A model generated the notes under the pieces. That model saw only the letters and a list, made by a program, of their open reading frames with translations. It was not told the origin of the DNA and made no database searches. From the NCBI RefSeq assembly GCF_030463565.1, contig NC_134662.1, positions 1,984,001-2,048,000 on the forward strand: a stretch of DNA of 64,000 nt, read 5' to 3'. A program made the translations under genes and the position numbers. Of this stretch, positions 1-10,915 are shown one piece after another (within the stretch, counting starts at the first letter, position 1; each line of letters begins with the position of its first letter). The DNA comes from Pelecanus crispus. Taxonomy: Eukaryota; Chordata; Aves; Pelecaniformes; Pelecanidae.

Positions 1-1770
1 CCACCACCAAAACAACAAACGAATGAACTCGCCATGAATTCGCCCGCGTTGCACCCCGGCTCCCCACGCGGGACCGGGCCGCGGCCGCCCCACGGGGATC
101 GGCCGGGCCCCAGCCCGGGGGGGCACCGGGACGGGACCGCCCCCGCCTCCCGCGGCCCCCCCCGGCCCGGCCGCTTTGTCCGGCGCCGCTGCCGCCCCGC
201 GGGGACCCGCTTTCGTTTCGCTCCTCCCGCCGTGGCGGCCGTGGGGCCGGTTCAGGCCCGCGGGCTCGGCCCCGGCCCCGCTGCCCCGGGTTACGTGGGC
301 GGGGGGCGCGCCGGGGGGGGGCCGCTCCCGCCCGCCCCGATCGATGCAGGCGAATCCCCCCGACCCGGCCCGGGGCCGCGGCCCGGGCTGCTCGTCCCGT
401 CGGGCCGCCCCGGGCGGGGGGGGCCGGGGGGCTGCGACCCCCCCGGCAAGCAGGGAAGGGACCCCTTCCCCGCCTGGGGAGCGATCGTTTTTTTTTTCCC
501 TCCCAGTGCAAGCAAAAAAGAAAAAAAAAAAAAGGCTGTTCGACGGGGACGCGGCCGGGAGGAGGGCTGCTCCTGGCCTGATCCTGGCCCCGGTCCTGGC
601 CCCGGTCCTGGCCCCGGTGCCGCCGGCCGCAGGAGCCCGCCCGATGGATCCCCCCGCGTGGGCGAATCGCGGATCAATGAACACGCCGGGCCCTGGGGAT
701 GGCGATCGCCGCTCTCCTGCTCTCCACCCCAGCCCCCTCCCGCCCCGGCCGCAGATGACCCATGAATTATTCAGCCGGGACCGGGGGGGCTGCAGCTCCC
801 GCCCGCCTCGGGCTCCCTCCGGCTCCGCTCCCCCCGTGGGGGTCCGCAAAATAGTGGAGGTCCCACGGGGAAACATCTGGGCGGCAGCTGGCGGTGCCCG
901 GCCCCTCGGGGCAGCCGTCACGGCCGCAGCACCCCCACCCCCGCTCCAGATGCAGCCCCCGCAAACTTCGTGACCCCCCCACGAGGTCTGCGAGGGCCCG
1001 TGGGTGGCGGGGAGCCCCCGTGGGTGGCGGGGAGCCCCCACCGCCACGCCGTCGGGGGTCCCTGCGCGGCGGAGCCGGGCTCCGAGCCCCCACTCGCGAC
1101 ACCCCCCGCCCGCCATCCCCCGTGTCCCGGGGGCGAAGGCGGCAGCGGCTTCGTTCCCGTGGGATGATGCGGGAGGCGGGGGCGCTCCCACGCTCCCATC
1201 CCCGCGTGTCCGCGGAGGGCGGTGGGCGCCCTCCCACCACGCGTGTCCCTGGGTGCCCTCCCACCACGCGTGTCCCTGGGTGCCCTCCCACCACGCGCGT
1301 CTGTGGGCGCGCTCCCCTCCTGTCGCAGCCCCCGCCGGTGGAAAGCCCCCTCCCCGCCACGGATTTATTCCGACACTCAGGACCGGGAAATTCGCTCGTG
1401 ATTGTTTCAGGGGAGGGCCACAGCATCGCCGTGTCCCTGTCGCGACACGGCGACTGAGCTCGAACGAGCGCCCGGCTGACCCATCCTCGACACGCGTGTC
1501 TGTGCGGGAGTTTCCCCCGCCGGCGTGAAGCGGCCGGGCCGCGGGTGGGTGCGGGAGCGGCGCAAGGAGCGGGCTCCGCTGGCAGCCCCGGGGAGGCGGC
1601 GCGGTCCCGAGTGGGCCCCCGGCACCCGGCGGCGGCTGCTCCTGCCCACGGTGCTTGCCGTGGGGCGGAGCCGGGGGGTCGCGGCCGCGCTGCCCGTGGG
1701 AGCCCGTGGCCGGGGGAGACCCCCGGGCTGTGGCCAGGACGCCTGGGCAGCCCCCCGAGCCGGCCCGTCC
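1..1770. other. GC- and CpG-rich ONECUT3 intron 1 sequence (left part)
   Basis: This stretch is very GC-rich and holds no recognisable exon. I looked for the ONECUT CUT domain, which the first coding exon should encode, in all frames and did not find it, so it should lie to the left of the window. Small tandem repeats are present: a 12-bp unit three times near 580-617, a 19-20 bp unit twice near 1006-1045, and a 27-bp unit three times at 1231-1311. The open frames here are long only because stop codons are rare in GC-rich DNA. Confidence 0.5.
1231..1311. repeat. 27-bp minisatellite, three copies
   Basis: The unit begins CTCCCACCACGCGTGTCC. It occurs at 1231, 1258 and 1285; the first two copies are identical and the third is diverged. 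Confidence 0.85.
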
Positions 1771-2214
1771 CTGCTTCTTCCACATTTTCTTTTCCCTTTC
1801 CCTCTCTCATCCTTATTTTCCTTTTTGCTTCAGCCTCCCCCCCGCCCCGTTTTTCGTTCTCCTTTTTTCTTTTTTTGTTTTCGTTTTCTTTTCGTGTTTT
1901 ATTTTATTTTCGTTTTTCCCTTTCCTTTTCATTTCTTCCTTTCCTTTTCGTTTCTTCCTTTCCTTTTCGTTTCTTCCTTTCCTTTTCGTCCTTTCCTTTC
2001 CTTTCCTTTCCTTTCCTTTCCTTTCCTTTCCTTTCCTTTCCTTTCCTTTCCTTTCCTTTCCTTTCCTTTCCTTTCCTTTCCTTTCCTTTCCTTTCCTTTC
2101 CTTTCCTTTCCTTTCCTTTCCTTTCCTTTCCTTTCCTTTCCTTTCCTTTCCTTTCCTTTCCTCCTTTTGTCTTCCTTTCTTCGTCTTCCTTCTTTCGTCT
2201 TCCTTCTTTCGTTT

Positions 2215-2250
<36 letters not shown>

Positions 2251-2450
2251 TTCTTTCTTTCTTTCTTTCTCACTCTGTCGTCTTGTCTTCTTTTCTTTTC
2301 TTTTCTTTTCTTTTCTTTTCTTTTCTTTTCTTTTCTTTTCTTTTCTTTTCTTTTCTTTTCTTTTCTTTTCTTTTCTTTTCTTTTCCTTTCTTTTCTTTTC
2401 CTTTATTTTCTTTTCTTCCTTTCTTTTTTCTTCCCTCTCCTCCCCGGGCT
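1771..2450 (+). repeat. Long polypyrimidine microsatellite tract (TTTCC/TTTC/TTTTC)
   Basis: About 680 bases are nearly pure pyrimidine on the + strand. An imperfect lead-in is followed by an uninterrupted (TTTCC)n pentanucleotide run from about 1990 to 2161, a (TTTC)n run near 2216-2270, and a (TTTTC)n run near 2286-2402. It can be read open in all three + frames as repeated Phe/Leu/Ser, and as Lys/Glu/Arg on the other strand. That follows from the repeat and is not a gene. Confidence 0.95.
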
Positions 2451-3215
2451 TTCTCCCCAACAAGCAAATCGCCGCCGCAGCGGGAACCGTTGTTATCCAA
2501 AAAAACCCCCAAACCACCCCAAAACTGCAAGCACGATGGCGGGACTGGGCCAAGGCAAATGCCCGGGAGGTTTGGCAATGCCAATAATTAACGCCGCTAA
2601 TTAATGCTGCGAACACAGAATTGCCAGAATCAGGGACAAGATCGCGCCGCGTAAAAACTCGGGAAATTTGGGGTTTTTTTTTTTTTCACGAGTTTTGTTT
2701 TAATTTCAGCCTCTTCCAAACGACTTTGGCCCAACGACGGCTCCTCCCCGCCGGCTCCGGGAGACCCCGGCCCGGGAGAGCGGCGGAAAATCGCGGGCGG
2801 TTTCGCTGCTTTCGATCCGCGCGTGTCCGGGGGCGGCGGGGAAGCGCGGCGCGGCCGCGGGGGGAGGCGTAGGTTGGCGGGCGGGTTCCTTCGCCGCCGT
2901 GAAATGGGGGAAAACGAGAATTTGGGGGGGCAGGCGCCCAGCACCTCCCCCCCGGCGCGGGAGAGCTGCCCACCCAGGGAAGTGCAGAGAAAGCGAGAAA
3001 GCGAAAAAAGGTCCCGTTTTCCCCCTTGGGGAAAAAAAAAAAAAAAAAGTGGGTTTTCTTTTCCTTAAATTTCTCTTTTTTTTTTTTTCTGAAATTATTA
3101 CTGTTTTATTTTAGGTATCTTTTTAGCGCGTTAATAACAGGCAACTTTCTCCGCCGGCGCGGAGCCGCCCGCCGGGGCCGCCACCGCCGGGGCCGCCGGA
3201 TCCGCGGGGGGGGCT
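2451..3215. other. Intronic sequence, no gene seen
   Basis: Mixed sequence with several A/T homopolymers (for example near 2674 and 3031) between two tandem-repeat blocks. No exon, RNA gene or transposable element was recognised. Confidence 0.4.
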
Positions 3216-3765
3216 GCACCGCGCCCCGTCCCGCACCGCGCCCCGCACCGCGCCCCGCACCCCGCTCCGTGTCCCGCTCCGTGTCCCGCACCCCGCTCCG
3301 TGTCCTGCTCCGCGCCCCGCACCCCGCTCCGTGTCCCGCTCCGTGTCCCACTCCGTGTCCCGCTCCGCGCCCCGCACCCCGCTCCGTGTCCCGCTCCATG
3401 TCCCGCACCCCGCTCCGCACCCCACACCCCGCTCCGCGCCCCGCACCCCGCTCCGTGTCCCGCACCGTGTCCCGCACTGCACTCCGTGTCCCGCACCCCG
3501 CTCCATGTCCCGCACCCCGCTCCGCACCCCGCACCCCGCTCTGCGCTCCGCACCCCTCTCCGTGTCCCGCACCGTGTCCCGCACTGCACTCCGTGTCCCG
3601 CACCCCGCTCCATGTCCCGCACCGAGCCCAGCCCCGCACCGCGCCCCCGCACCCTGCCCCGCCCCGCCCCGAGCCCTGCCCCGCACCGACCCCAGCCCTG
3701 CCCCGCACCGCCCCGCACCCTGCCCTGCCCCGCACCCTGCCCTGCCCCGCACCGCGCCCTTATCA
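3216..3765. repeat. Degenerate GC-rich minisatellite
   Basis: Tandem variants of a short C-rich unit, CCGCACCCCGCTCCGTGT followed by CC, with shorter 10-bp variants (CCGCACCCCG, CCGCTCCGTG) interspersed. Order and copy number are irregular. The long open frames across it are repeat translations. Confidence 0.85.
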
Positions 3766-4189
3766 GCGCGGCGGGGCCGCCCCGCTCCGCCCGCGGCTGT
3801 TTTCCTGTTCGCTCCTAATCTGCGCCTCGGCAGGGGCCCATAAACCTCCCGCCGGTTAAATATTAAATCAGGTCCCCCCCGCCCTCCCCCCGCAGGACAC
3901 AACCCCCCCTCCCTGCGGGGCGGCAGCTCCGGGCACAGCCCCCCCGTGCCCGTGGGCTCCTGCTCCCGCAAACGCCGCCCCCCAAATCCCCCCCGGGCTC
4001 CGCTCCCGGGAGGGACCCCCCAACCCCGCAGCAGAGCCAGCGCCGCCTGCCCGACCCGGGGCCTTTCTTGCCGCCTCCTCATTTTTGGGTGCACATTTTG
4101 GGTGGGGTTTTGTTGTTTGTTTTTTCTGTTGTTTTTTTTTTTTCCTGGGCGTACAACGTGGGGGTGATATTTTTTTTTTTTTCTCTGTC
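3766..4189. other. GC-rich intronic sequence, no gene seen
   Basis: GC-rich up to about 4080, then T-rich with homopolymers. Nothing coding was recognised. Confidence 0.4.
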
Positions 4190-4350
4190 CTGTCAATCGC
4201 CACTGAAACCATAAGGGAGAGATAACAGAGAAGAGAAAACTCTCGGAGTGACCTTTGAATCAATTTGAAAAACCTCATTTAACTGATAAGTCTTGAAAGG
4301 CCCAGAACTAATTTGAAAATACATCTATTAAAATCTCATTGCCGCTGCCT
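4190..4350. promoter_or_regulatory. Candidate intronic regulatory element (AT-rich island)
   Basis: About 160 bases of non-repetitive, AT-rich sequence sit abruptly inside GC-rich intron. It contains AATCAAT at 4258-4264, the reverse complement of the HNF6/ONECUT core ATTGATT. It also has two ATTTGAAAA words and a GATAAC word. The composition resembles conserved noncoding elements near developmental regulators, but conservation cannot be judged from one sequence. Confidence 0.3.
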
Positions 4351-6302
4351 GGGAGCTGCCGGGAAGGGTGTGCGAGGCGACTTCCCAGGGTCGGGGGAGC
4401 CGGGAGAGCAGGTTTAAGCCCTGGTCAACAAAGAGATTGCAGAGCCGCCTGCAAAATGATGGGGTTTAAACCAGGAGAGAAAATAAGAATATTAAAAGAA
4501 AATCGTTCTTTCTTCCCCAGCTGGTGAGGAAAGGGGAGATTTACAGCATTTTCCTGCCATAACCAGGCACGGAGTCTGGGATCGCAGACAGAATATTGGA
4601 TTTTTTTTTTTTTTTTTCCCTCCAGAAAACAAATCCAATATTTTCTCATTCTGCTCAGATGCGGTTGCAGGGCCGGGAGCCTGTGCCTCTGGGTGGGGGC
4701 AGCTCTGCCCCCCAGCAGCGGCCGCGGGGGAGCCTCTGCCTGCGCTCCCCGTCGCAGGGGGTTCTGCCCAGCTTCCTCGGTGCCAAAACCGGGGACAAAC
4801 GCAGGGTCTGCCAGAGAGGAGGAAGAGGAGGGATGGTGAAGGCAGGAGGAGAGCAGAGCCAGGGCCCGGGCGCCTGTTTTCCTGCCCGGGGCTCATCCCA
4901 CCCTGCCCGGGCACGGCACCTCGCCTCCCCCGGCATCCCTCCAGCACCACCAGAAATCCCCTACGGAAACCTCCTGTGCACGCGGGTCTCCTTGTGCGAA
5001 GCCTTCGCAGGGCTCGTGGCAGGGTGGCGATGGCCGATGCGCGACACCAACAAAAAAATAAGAGGAAAAATTAAAAAAAAAACCAAAACCACCAGAGCCT
5101 GGCACGAAGAGGCTGGGGCTTTGCAGCTCGGTGGGGATTCGAAGACCCGCCGTGTCCTCCTGCTCCAGACCTCGGGGTGCGGTTTGCGACGCTGCTGCCT
5201 TAGGATGGGCTGCGTTTCCCGCGGGAATCGCTGCCTCGGCAGAAGCCGGACCGGTCACCTCCCAGCCCAGCACCTTGTTGGCTGGTGGGGAAGGGTTTCC
5301 CCCCTTGCCGCCTGATTCCCTGAGGTTTCTCGGAAAGGCTCGGGCAGAGGGAGCGCGGCACCCCAAGTGCTGATGGAGACATCAGGCAGCTTTGCCCTGC
5401 CCTACCCCCTGCATCCACGCACCCGCGCGGCTCTGCCCCAGCGCCCTTTTCGGAGCCGAGCTGCCGTGAGGAGCACAAATCCTCAGCTCAGCATCGAGCT
5501 GAGGCTGGCTCTGTGCGTCCGTCCGCCTGCGATGTGCTCTTGGCCGTCGCTCTCCACCCGCGCCGCACCAGCGGCAGCGCAGAGAGTCTGGGGTCAGCCC
5601 CTGGCTCTGAAAACTGGTGGAAAAGGGGAGCTGGAGCAAAAAATTTTCTCCTCCAGCCCATCCGCCCTCAGCCGAAAGCAATGCTGCGTGGGTGCAATGG
5701 GAGCGATGCAGGGCTGCGCCGGGGCGGCGAGGGGCCGGCGAGCAGCCGGCAGCGGGTTTCAGCAGCCGAGCGCGTTTATTCCTGGCTCCGCGCAGGACTG
5801 TGGCCACCGAGTGGCAAGATTTTGCCGATTAAAAAAAAATTTAAAAATCTCGTTAATACCTTGAATGATATAGAGCATCTCCAGCAAGATTTAAACCAAG
5901 GCGGGGTTGGGCAGGCAAAAGAGATGATGGATTTTTAAAACGCTGGGGTTGTTAAGAAAGAGCAAAACAAAAAGGCAAGCTGGATTCTCTGTTGCTGGAA
6001 GGAGGGGCCAGGACATTTGAAAAATAAAGACCCAATATTAAAATCGAGACACATTTGCATGGACATGGTTGGGATTTCCAGAATGACCTTAATAACTCTC
6101 TCTTAACGTGTGTACGTATTCCTTAGGGATATGCACCGTTGCTCTAAGTCCCGGGGGTTCCTGCAGTGCAGTGCGAGGAGGTCCAGGAATGATTTAAAAG
6201 GGATTCGGTGGGGTTCAAGGTGTTTCACGGGTGGTGCAGTTAAGGCACGGAGAAGGCAATGCTTTGCCGGAGCAAAAGCGGGGCCAGAGGTGCTGTATGG
6301 TG
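4351..6302. other. Intronic sequence with a possible second regulatory island
   Basis: No gene was recognised. From about 5820 to 6115 the sequence becomes AT-rich and non-repetitive. It includes a perfect octamer motif ATTTGCAT at 6053-6060 (POU-factor site) beside an AT-rich stretch, which could mark a regulatory element. An 8-mer alone is weak evidence. Confidence 0.3.
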
Positions 6303-6906
6303 CGAGGACGTACACCCACTTACACCCACGTACACCCACATACAGCCATGTACACCCACGTACACCCACTTACACCCACGTACACCCATGTACAGCCATG
6401 TACACCCACTTACACCCACTGACACCCACGTACACCCACACCCATGTACAGCCATGTACACCCACGTACACCCACGTACAGCCATGTACACCCACATACA
6501 CCCACGTACACCCATGTACAGCCATGTACACCCACTTACACCCACTGACACCCACGTACAGCCATGTACACCCACATACACCCACGTACACCCATGTACA
6601 GCCACGTACAGCCATGTACACCCACATACACCCACGTACACCCACGTACAGCCATGTACACCCACATACACCCACGTACACCCATGTACAGCCACGTACA
6701 GCCATGTACACCCACATACACCCACGTACACCCACGTACAGCCATGTACACCCACATACACCCACGTATACCCATGTACAGCCATGTACACCCACATACA
6801 CCCACGTACACCCATGTACAGCCACGTACAGCCACGTACACCCACATACACCCACGTACAGCCATGTACACCCACATACACCCACGTACACCCACGTACA
6901 CCCACG
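6303..6906. repeat. 10-bp minisatellite with 90-bp higher-order repeat
   Basis: About 60 tandem copies of a 10-bp unit, TACACCCACG and variants (TACACCCACA, TACACCCATG, TACAGCCATG, TACAGCCACG). One 6-base irregularity lies near 6438. The variants are arranged in a larger pattern: the 90 bases at 6571-6660 recur exactly at 6661-6750. Open frames reading Thr-Tyr-Thr-His-Val and similar are by-products of the 30-base codon period. Confidence 0.97.
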
Positions 6907-8149
6907 ATGGGTGGGATGCAGGCAGAGGCGATGGGCTGAGAGGGGCAGGGCTGCAGCGAGGGTGGTCGTATTCCCTGGCCCCATCCCGCTGCGGGCACCA
7001 ACTTTTTGTCCCCTCATTAGGGATCCGTGACGCTCCTTTCCTTCGCCTTCTCGTCCCTGGCGTTTTGCCTCCACGCTCTGCACCGCAGGACCTTGTCGCT
7101 CCAACCAAACCGTGCCCTGATTTCCTCTGGCATCATTTCGGAATGCAGGAGGACTCGGTGTCGCCGTGAGCTGAGTTCGGGGAGCTGGGGGGTGGAATTT
7201 GCTGCCTGGCCCCTAACCTGGGGAACGGCAGATGCCACCACCGCTGCCCTGCGTGGGGCAATGTCCCCGTCGGGAGACCTGGACCCGCCGTCCTGCCTCA
7301 GTTCTGTATCTCTGTGATCGTCCCTCTTCTTTTTCTCTTCCCAAACCCAAGGTATAGAACTCAACAAGAGGGAGTGACCCCTTTGGGGTCCGGGAAACCT
7401 CATCACCCCTGGCAGGCTGGAGGTGGCTCGGCTCTGCCCAGCCTGGGAGAAGGAGCCAGAAAATCCTCGTGCAGGAACCTGCCGAGGGGAAAGCAGGGGC
7501 TGGTTGTGGGAAGGCACTCGCTGGGACTGACTGTCATCTCCTTGCTTGCAGAGCAGCAAGGAAAACCCCGACATTTTGACCAAAAAAAAAAAAAAAAAAA
7601 AAAGAAAAGCAAATTGCGGCTTTTTCTGCTGCTGATGGCACGGGCAGCGGTAACCGACCCAGCTCAGGGGTTCGGCAGGAGGAGGCAGCGATGGGAGCAG
7701 GGGGCTGCTGGTCTCCCACCCACATCAGAGGAGAAGCGAGGTCTCCTGCTGTCAGCATGAGTCCAGGGAGCCCAAAATATTGGGGGCTGGCGGGCTGGGG
7801 GCATGCTGGGGGGGGCTTGGTGCGTGGCATGGCCCTGCAGGGCACAGCTGGGAACCCAATGCACCAGGTTTGGCTGTCAGACGCCCTAAAAAAACCCCAA
7901 AGCGGACCAAAATCAGGGGAAACACCTCATGCCAAAGTGATCTTCCAAGGGCTGTGAAGGTGATGGTCTCGCAGCGGTGCCGGGCACGGCCCTGGGAAGC
8001 CGGGAGCCATGGCAAGGCTGGCTCTGGCCGCCGGGAAACGTCCCAAAGCGTGGTCTCCCCTCCCCGCGTGACGTGCCACCGGCAGCCGAAGGGGCACGAG
8101 CTGCGGTTCGGCTGTGGCTTGACAGGTTGAGCACCCGCAAATCCCTCCG
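6907..8149. other. Intronic sequence, no gene seen
   Basis: Ordinary mixed-composition intron with a poly(A) run near 7583. No exon, RNA gene or clear transposable element was found. Confidence 0.4.
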
Positions 8150-8225
8150 TGCCTCAGTTTCCCCACTCGTACGATGACAGTGCTTTTACAGAGCGTATGA
8201 AGACACCAGCGCTGGGTGATTAAAG
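8150..8225 (-). repeat. Ancient MIR-like repeat fragment
   Basis: TGCCTCAGTTTCCCCA at 8150 is the reverse complement of the diagnostic 3' part of MIR-type CORE-SINEs (GGGAAACTGAGGCA). It is followed by diverged sequence with the expected drift toward CTTTTACAGAGCG. It is short and old. Confidence 0.5.
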
Positions 8226-10068
8226 CCGAGGAACTCGGTGATGCCGTGTAAAAGGCCAAACCTTTAAGCTGGAAGATGAGCTCCAGCGAGCGATACCCCT
8301 TTGTGGGAGTCACACTACCCTCGGCCGATAAAGAGCAGGTAATGAGCAAACTCTCTCCATTAGGGATAAAATTGCAAATGTATTGGGAGCTGCTGACGGG
8401 CGATGGTATCAGGGGCTGACAGAGATATCAACAGCTCTGCTCTGCCGCCGGCAAAGGCTGCTCCCACCACAGAGCATCGGAGACCCCGGCGCTCAGCGCC
8501 TGTCGCGGGGTCGGGGAGTGCAGCAGCGCGTGGCAATGACACCGGTGCCTGCCGGCAGCATCCCAACCCTTGCAATTTCTCCGGAGATCTGGCCCTACTC
8601 TGTATTGCTTCCCATCTTTTGAGCGTCCTTTTCTGCCCTGGACCTGGCACCCCCAGATAAGTTACAGCCCAGGGTGACGGATGGATCTCCGCTGGGTTTT
8701 GCTCAGTGGTTGCTCCGTGCACGGACCAGCATCCGGCCCAGTTCGGCTCCAACGCGACGCTTGAAAAAGTGCTGGGGTTGGTGCTGCAGCGGTTTGTGCC
8801 TCCAAAGCCCCCCCCAGAATGGGGGGGGGGGGGTCCCTTCTCCATTTGCCTCCCAAATCACAGGGGCTGAGGAGGAGGAGGGAGGGTGGGACAGCGGCAC
8901 TGCGCTGCCGGGCTGCAAAGTCACCCGGAGGCACCCAGGGCTTCAGCAAGAGGCCTCTGGAAATGGATCCGTGGATCAACGCCCACCGGTAGTTCTCTTT
9001 TTGGGGCCAAACTTCAGGGTTTTGATGGCATTGCTCACGCGGAGGGCAGTGAACCCCTACGCTGATATTCCCAGGGGAGCTGATATTCCCAGGGGAGCTC
9101 CCGTACAGGGGAGCCACTCTGCCCGCACGCACGGGCAGCCAGCAGCGGGACCGCGCTTGATTTAGGGCATTTAATTCGCTTTCTGTCGCGCGTCTGTGGC
9201 GAGGTGGGCGTTCGCACGCACGTCTGCGTTGCAGCTGCTTTCAGTTTGGCTGGGTCAGAAATGGGGCAAAAGGAGGCGAGTGAAAGACGCGGCGAAGGGT
9301 GCGGGTGTCATCGGGTGTTTTGCGTGCCAAGAGAAAAAAAAGAAATTGAAAAATAAGTCATCCAAATCAGGGCTTTTATTTAAAATAACGCTGATTTCAA
9401 ACCAACTTGCTTTTCCAAGAGAAAATTTGAAAGCATTTCCCCGAAACGGAAACATCCTTTTCCTCCCCAAATCGATGATACCCGGCCATTCCTCCACCTT
9501 CAACACCTCCAAGAAAAACCCAAATTATTTATTTGCTTTGATTTTTGGCACCGTCACGAGGCGGTTGCCCCACGGTGGGTGCCGGGGGATGGAGGAGGGT
9601 CGGTCCCGCTCTCTGCACGGGAAGATGCTGCTTCACCGGTCCAGCCCGGGGGTGCCATTACGGCACCGTCGTCTCCCCCGGAAAGGGGTCTCGGGGGGAC
9701 ATTTGGTGAACGGGGGGGCTCAGGCGTCCCCCCCGGGCTCCTGCGCGAGAGCTTTTCTAGTGGTGTTTGTGGCAGGTTTATGATTTCGCTCCAGCCCGCT
9801 CCTCTCGCCGTCGCCTGGGTGCTCCCGGAGGTGCCGGAGCCCAGCCCGGGCCCCGGGGTGCTGGCGGTGGGAGGGGGCGGCCCCCCGGGCAGCGGCACCG
9901 TCCCGGCAGAGCCCCCCGGCTCTTCCCGTTCTGCAAAACCGGGAGAAAAGAGGCGGGAGGGGAAAGGGGGACGGGAACGTGGGGAAAACAAAGGGGCTGG
10001 TGGCTGCTGGGCGCTGGGCTCGGACGGAGCTGGGACACCCGGCTGGGCTGCGCGTCCTCCTCGCCTTC
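8226..10068. other. Intronic sequence, no gene seen
   Basis: No gene was recognised. A 12-base G run lies near 8821, and an 18-bp unit (CTGATATTCCCAGGGGAG) occurs twice in tandem at about 9062-9097. The part at 9340-9540 is relatively AT-rich. Confidence 0.4.
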
Positions 10069-10915
10069 CCGTCCCTTTTCTCTTTCTTCTCCTCATTTCC
10101 TTTCTCTTCTTTCCTTTCACTTTTCTTCTTTTTCTTTTTCTTTTTCTTCTTTTTCTCTTACTCTTTTTCTTTTTCTTCTTCTCTTTCTCTTTTTCTTCTC
10201 TTACTCTTTTTCTTTCTCTTTTTCTCTTTTTCATCTCTTTTTCTCTTCTTCTTCTTTTCCTCCTTCTCCTTCTCCTCCTTCTTCTTCTTTTTCTTATTCT
10301 TTTTCTCTTTTTCTTCTCCTTTTCCTTTTCTTTCCCTTTTCCTTCTTTTCCTCCTTTTTCTTTTTCTTCTTTTTCTTTTTCTTCTTTTTCTTTTTCTTCT
10401 TTTTCTTCTTTTTCTTTTTCTTTTTTCTTTTTCTTTTTCTTTTTCTTTTTCTTTTCCTTTTTCTTTTCCTTTTTCTTTTTCTTTTTCTTTTCCTTTTTCT
10501 TTTCCTTTTTCTTTTTCTTTTCCTTTTTCTTTTCCTTTTTCTTTTTCTTTTTCTTTTTCTTTTTCTTTTTCTTTTTCTTTTTCTTTTTCTTTTTCTTTTT
10601 CTTTTTCTTCTTTTTCTTTTTCTCTTACTCTTTTTCTTTTTCTTCTTCTCTTTCTCTTTTTCTTCTCTTACTCTTTTTCTTTCTTTTTCTTCTCTTTTTC
10701 TTCTCTTTTTCTCTTCTTCTTCTTCTTTTTCTTCTTCTCCTTCTCCTTTTTCTTCCTCTTATTCTTTTTCTTATTCTTTTTCTCTTTTTCTTCTCTTTTT
10801 CCTTTTCTTTCCCTTTTCCTTCTTTTCCTCCTTTTCCTTTTCTTCTTCCTTTTCTCTTTTCACTTTTCTTTCTTTTTTCCCCTTTTTCTTCTCCCTCCCC
10901 CCCTTTCCTCCTATC
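10069..10915 (+). repeat. Second long polypyrimidine tract, (CTTTTT)n and variants
   Basis: About 850 bases are almost exclusively pyrimidine on the + strand. The core, roughly 10350-10610, is built of CTTTTT hexamers with CCTTTT variants. It is flanked by imperfect TTC/CTCTT mixtures in which blocks such as CTCTTACTCTTTTTC recur on both sides. All three + frames stay open through it, which is why a 461-residue open frame appears; it is not a gene. Confidence 0.95.

Noticed and set aside
1-1700. ONECUT3 first exon (CUT domain)
   Set aside because: No CUT-domain residues were found in any frame.
1525-2616. Several 240-360 residue open frames on both strands (Phe/Leu/Ser-rich and Lys/Glu-rich)
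   Set aside because: Translations of the TTTCC/TTTTC repeats.
3026-4196. Arg/Pro-rich and Gly/Cys-rich open frames on both strands
   Set aside because: They follow the GC-rich minisatellite at 3216-3765; no homology is recognisable.
6110-7104. Thr-Tyr-Thr-His-Val repeat protein
   Set aside because: A 10-bp repeat gives a 30-base codon period, so every frame reads as a repeat protein; there is no start or splice support.
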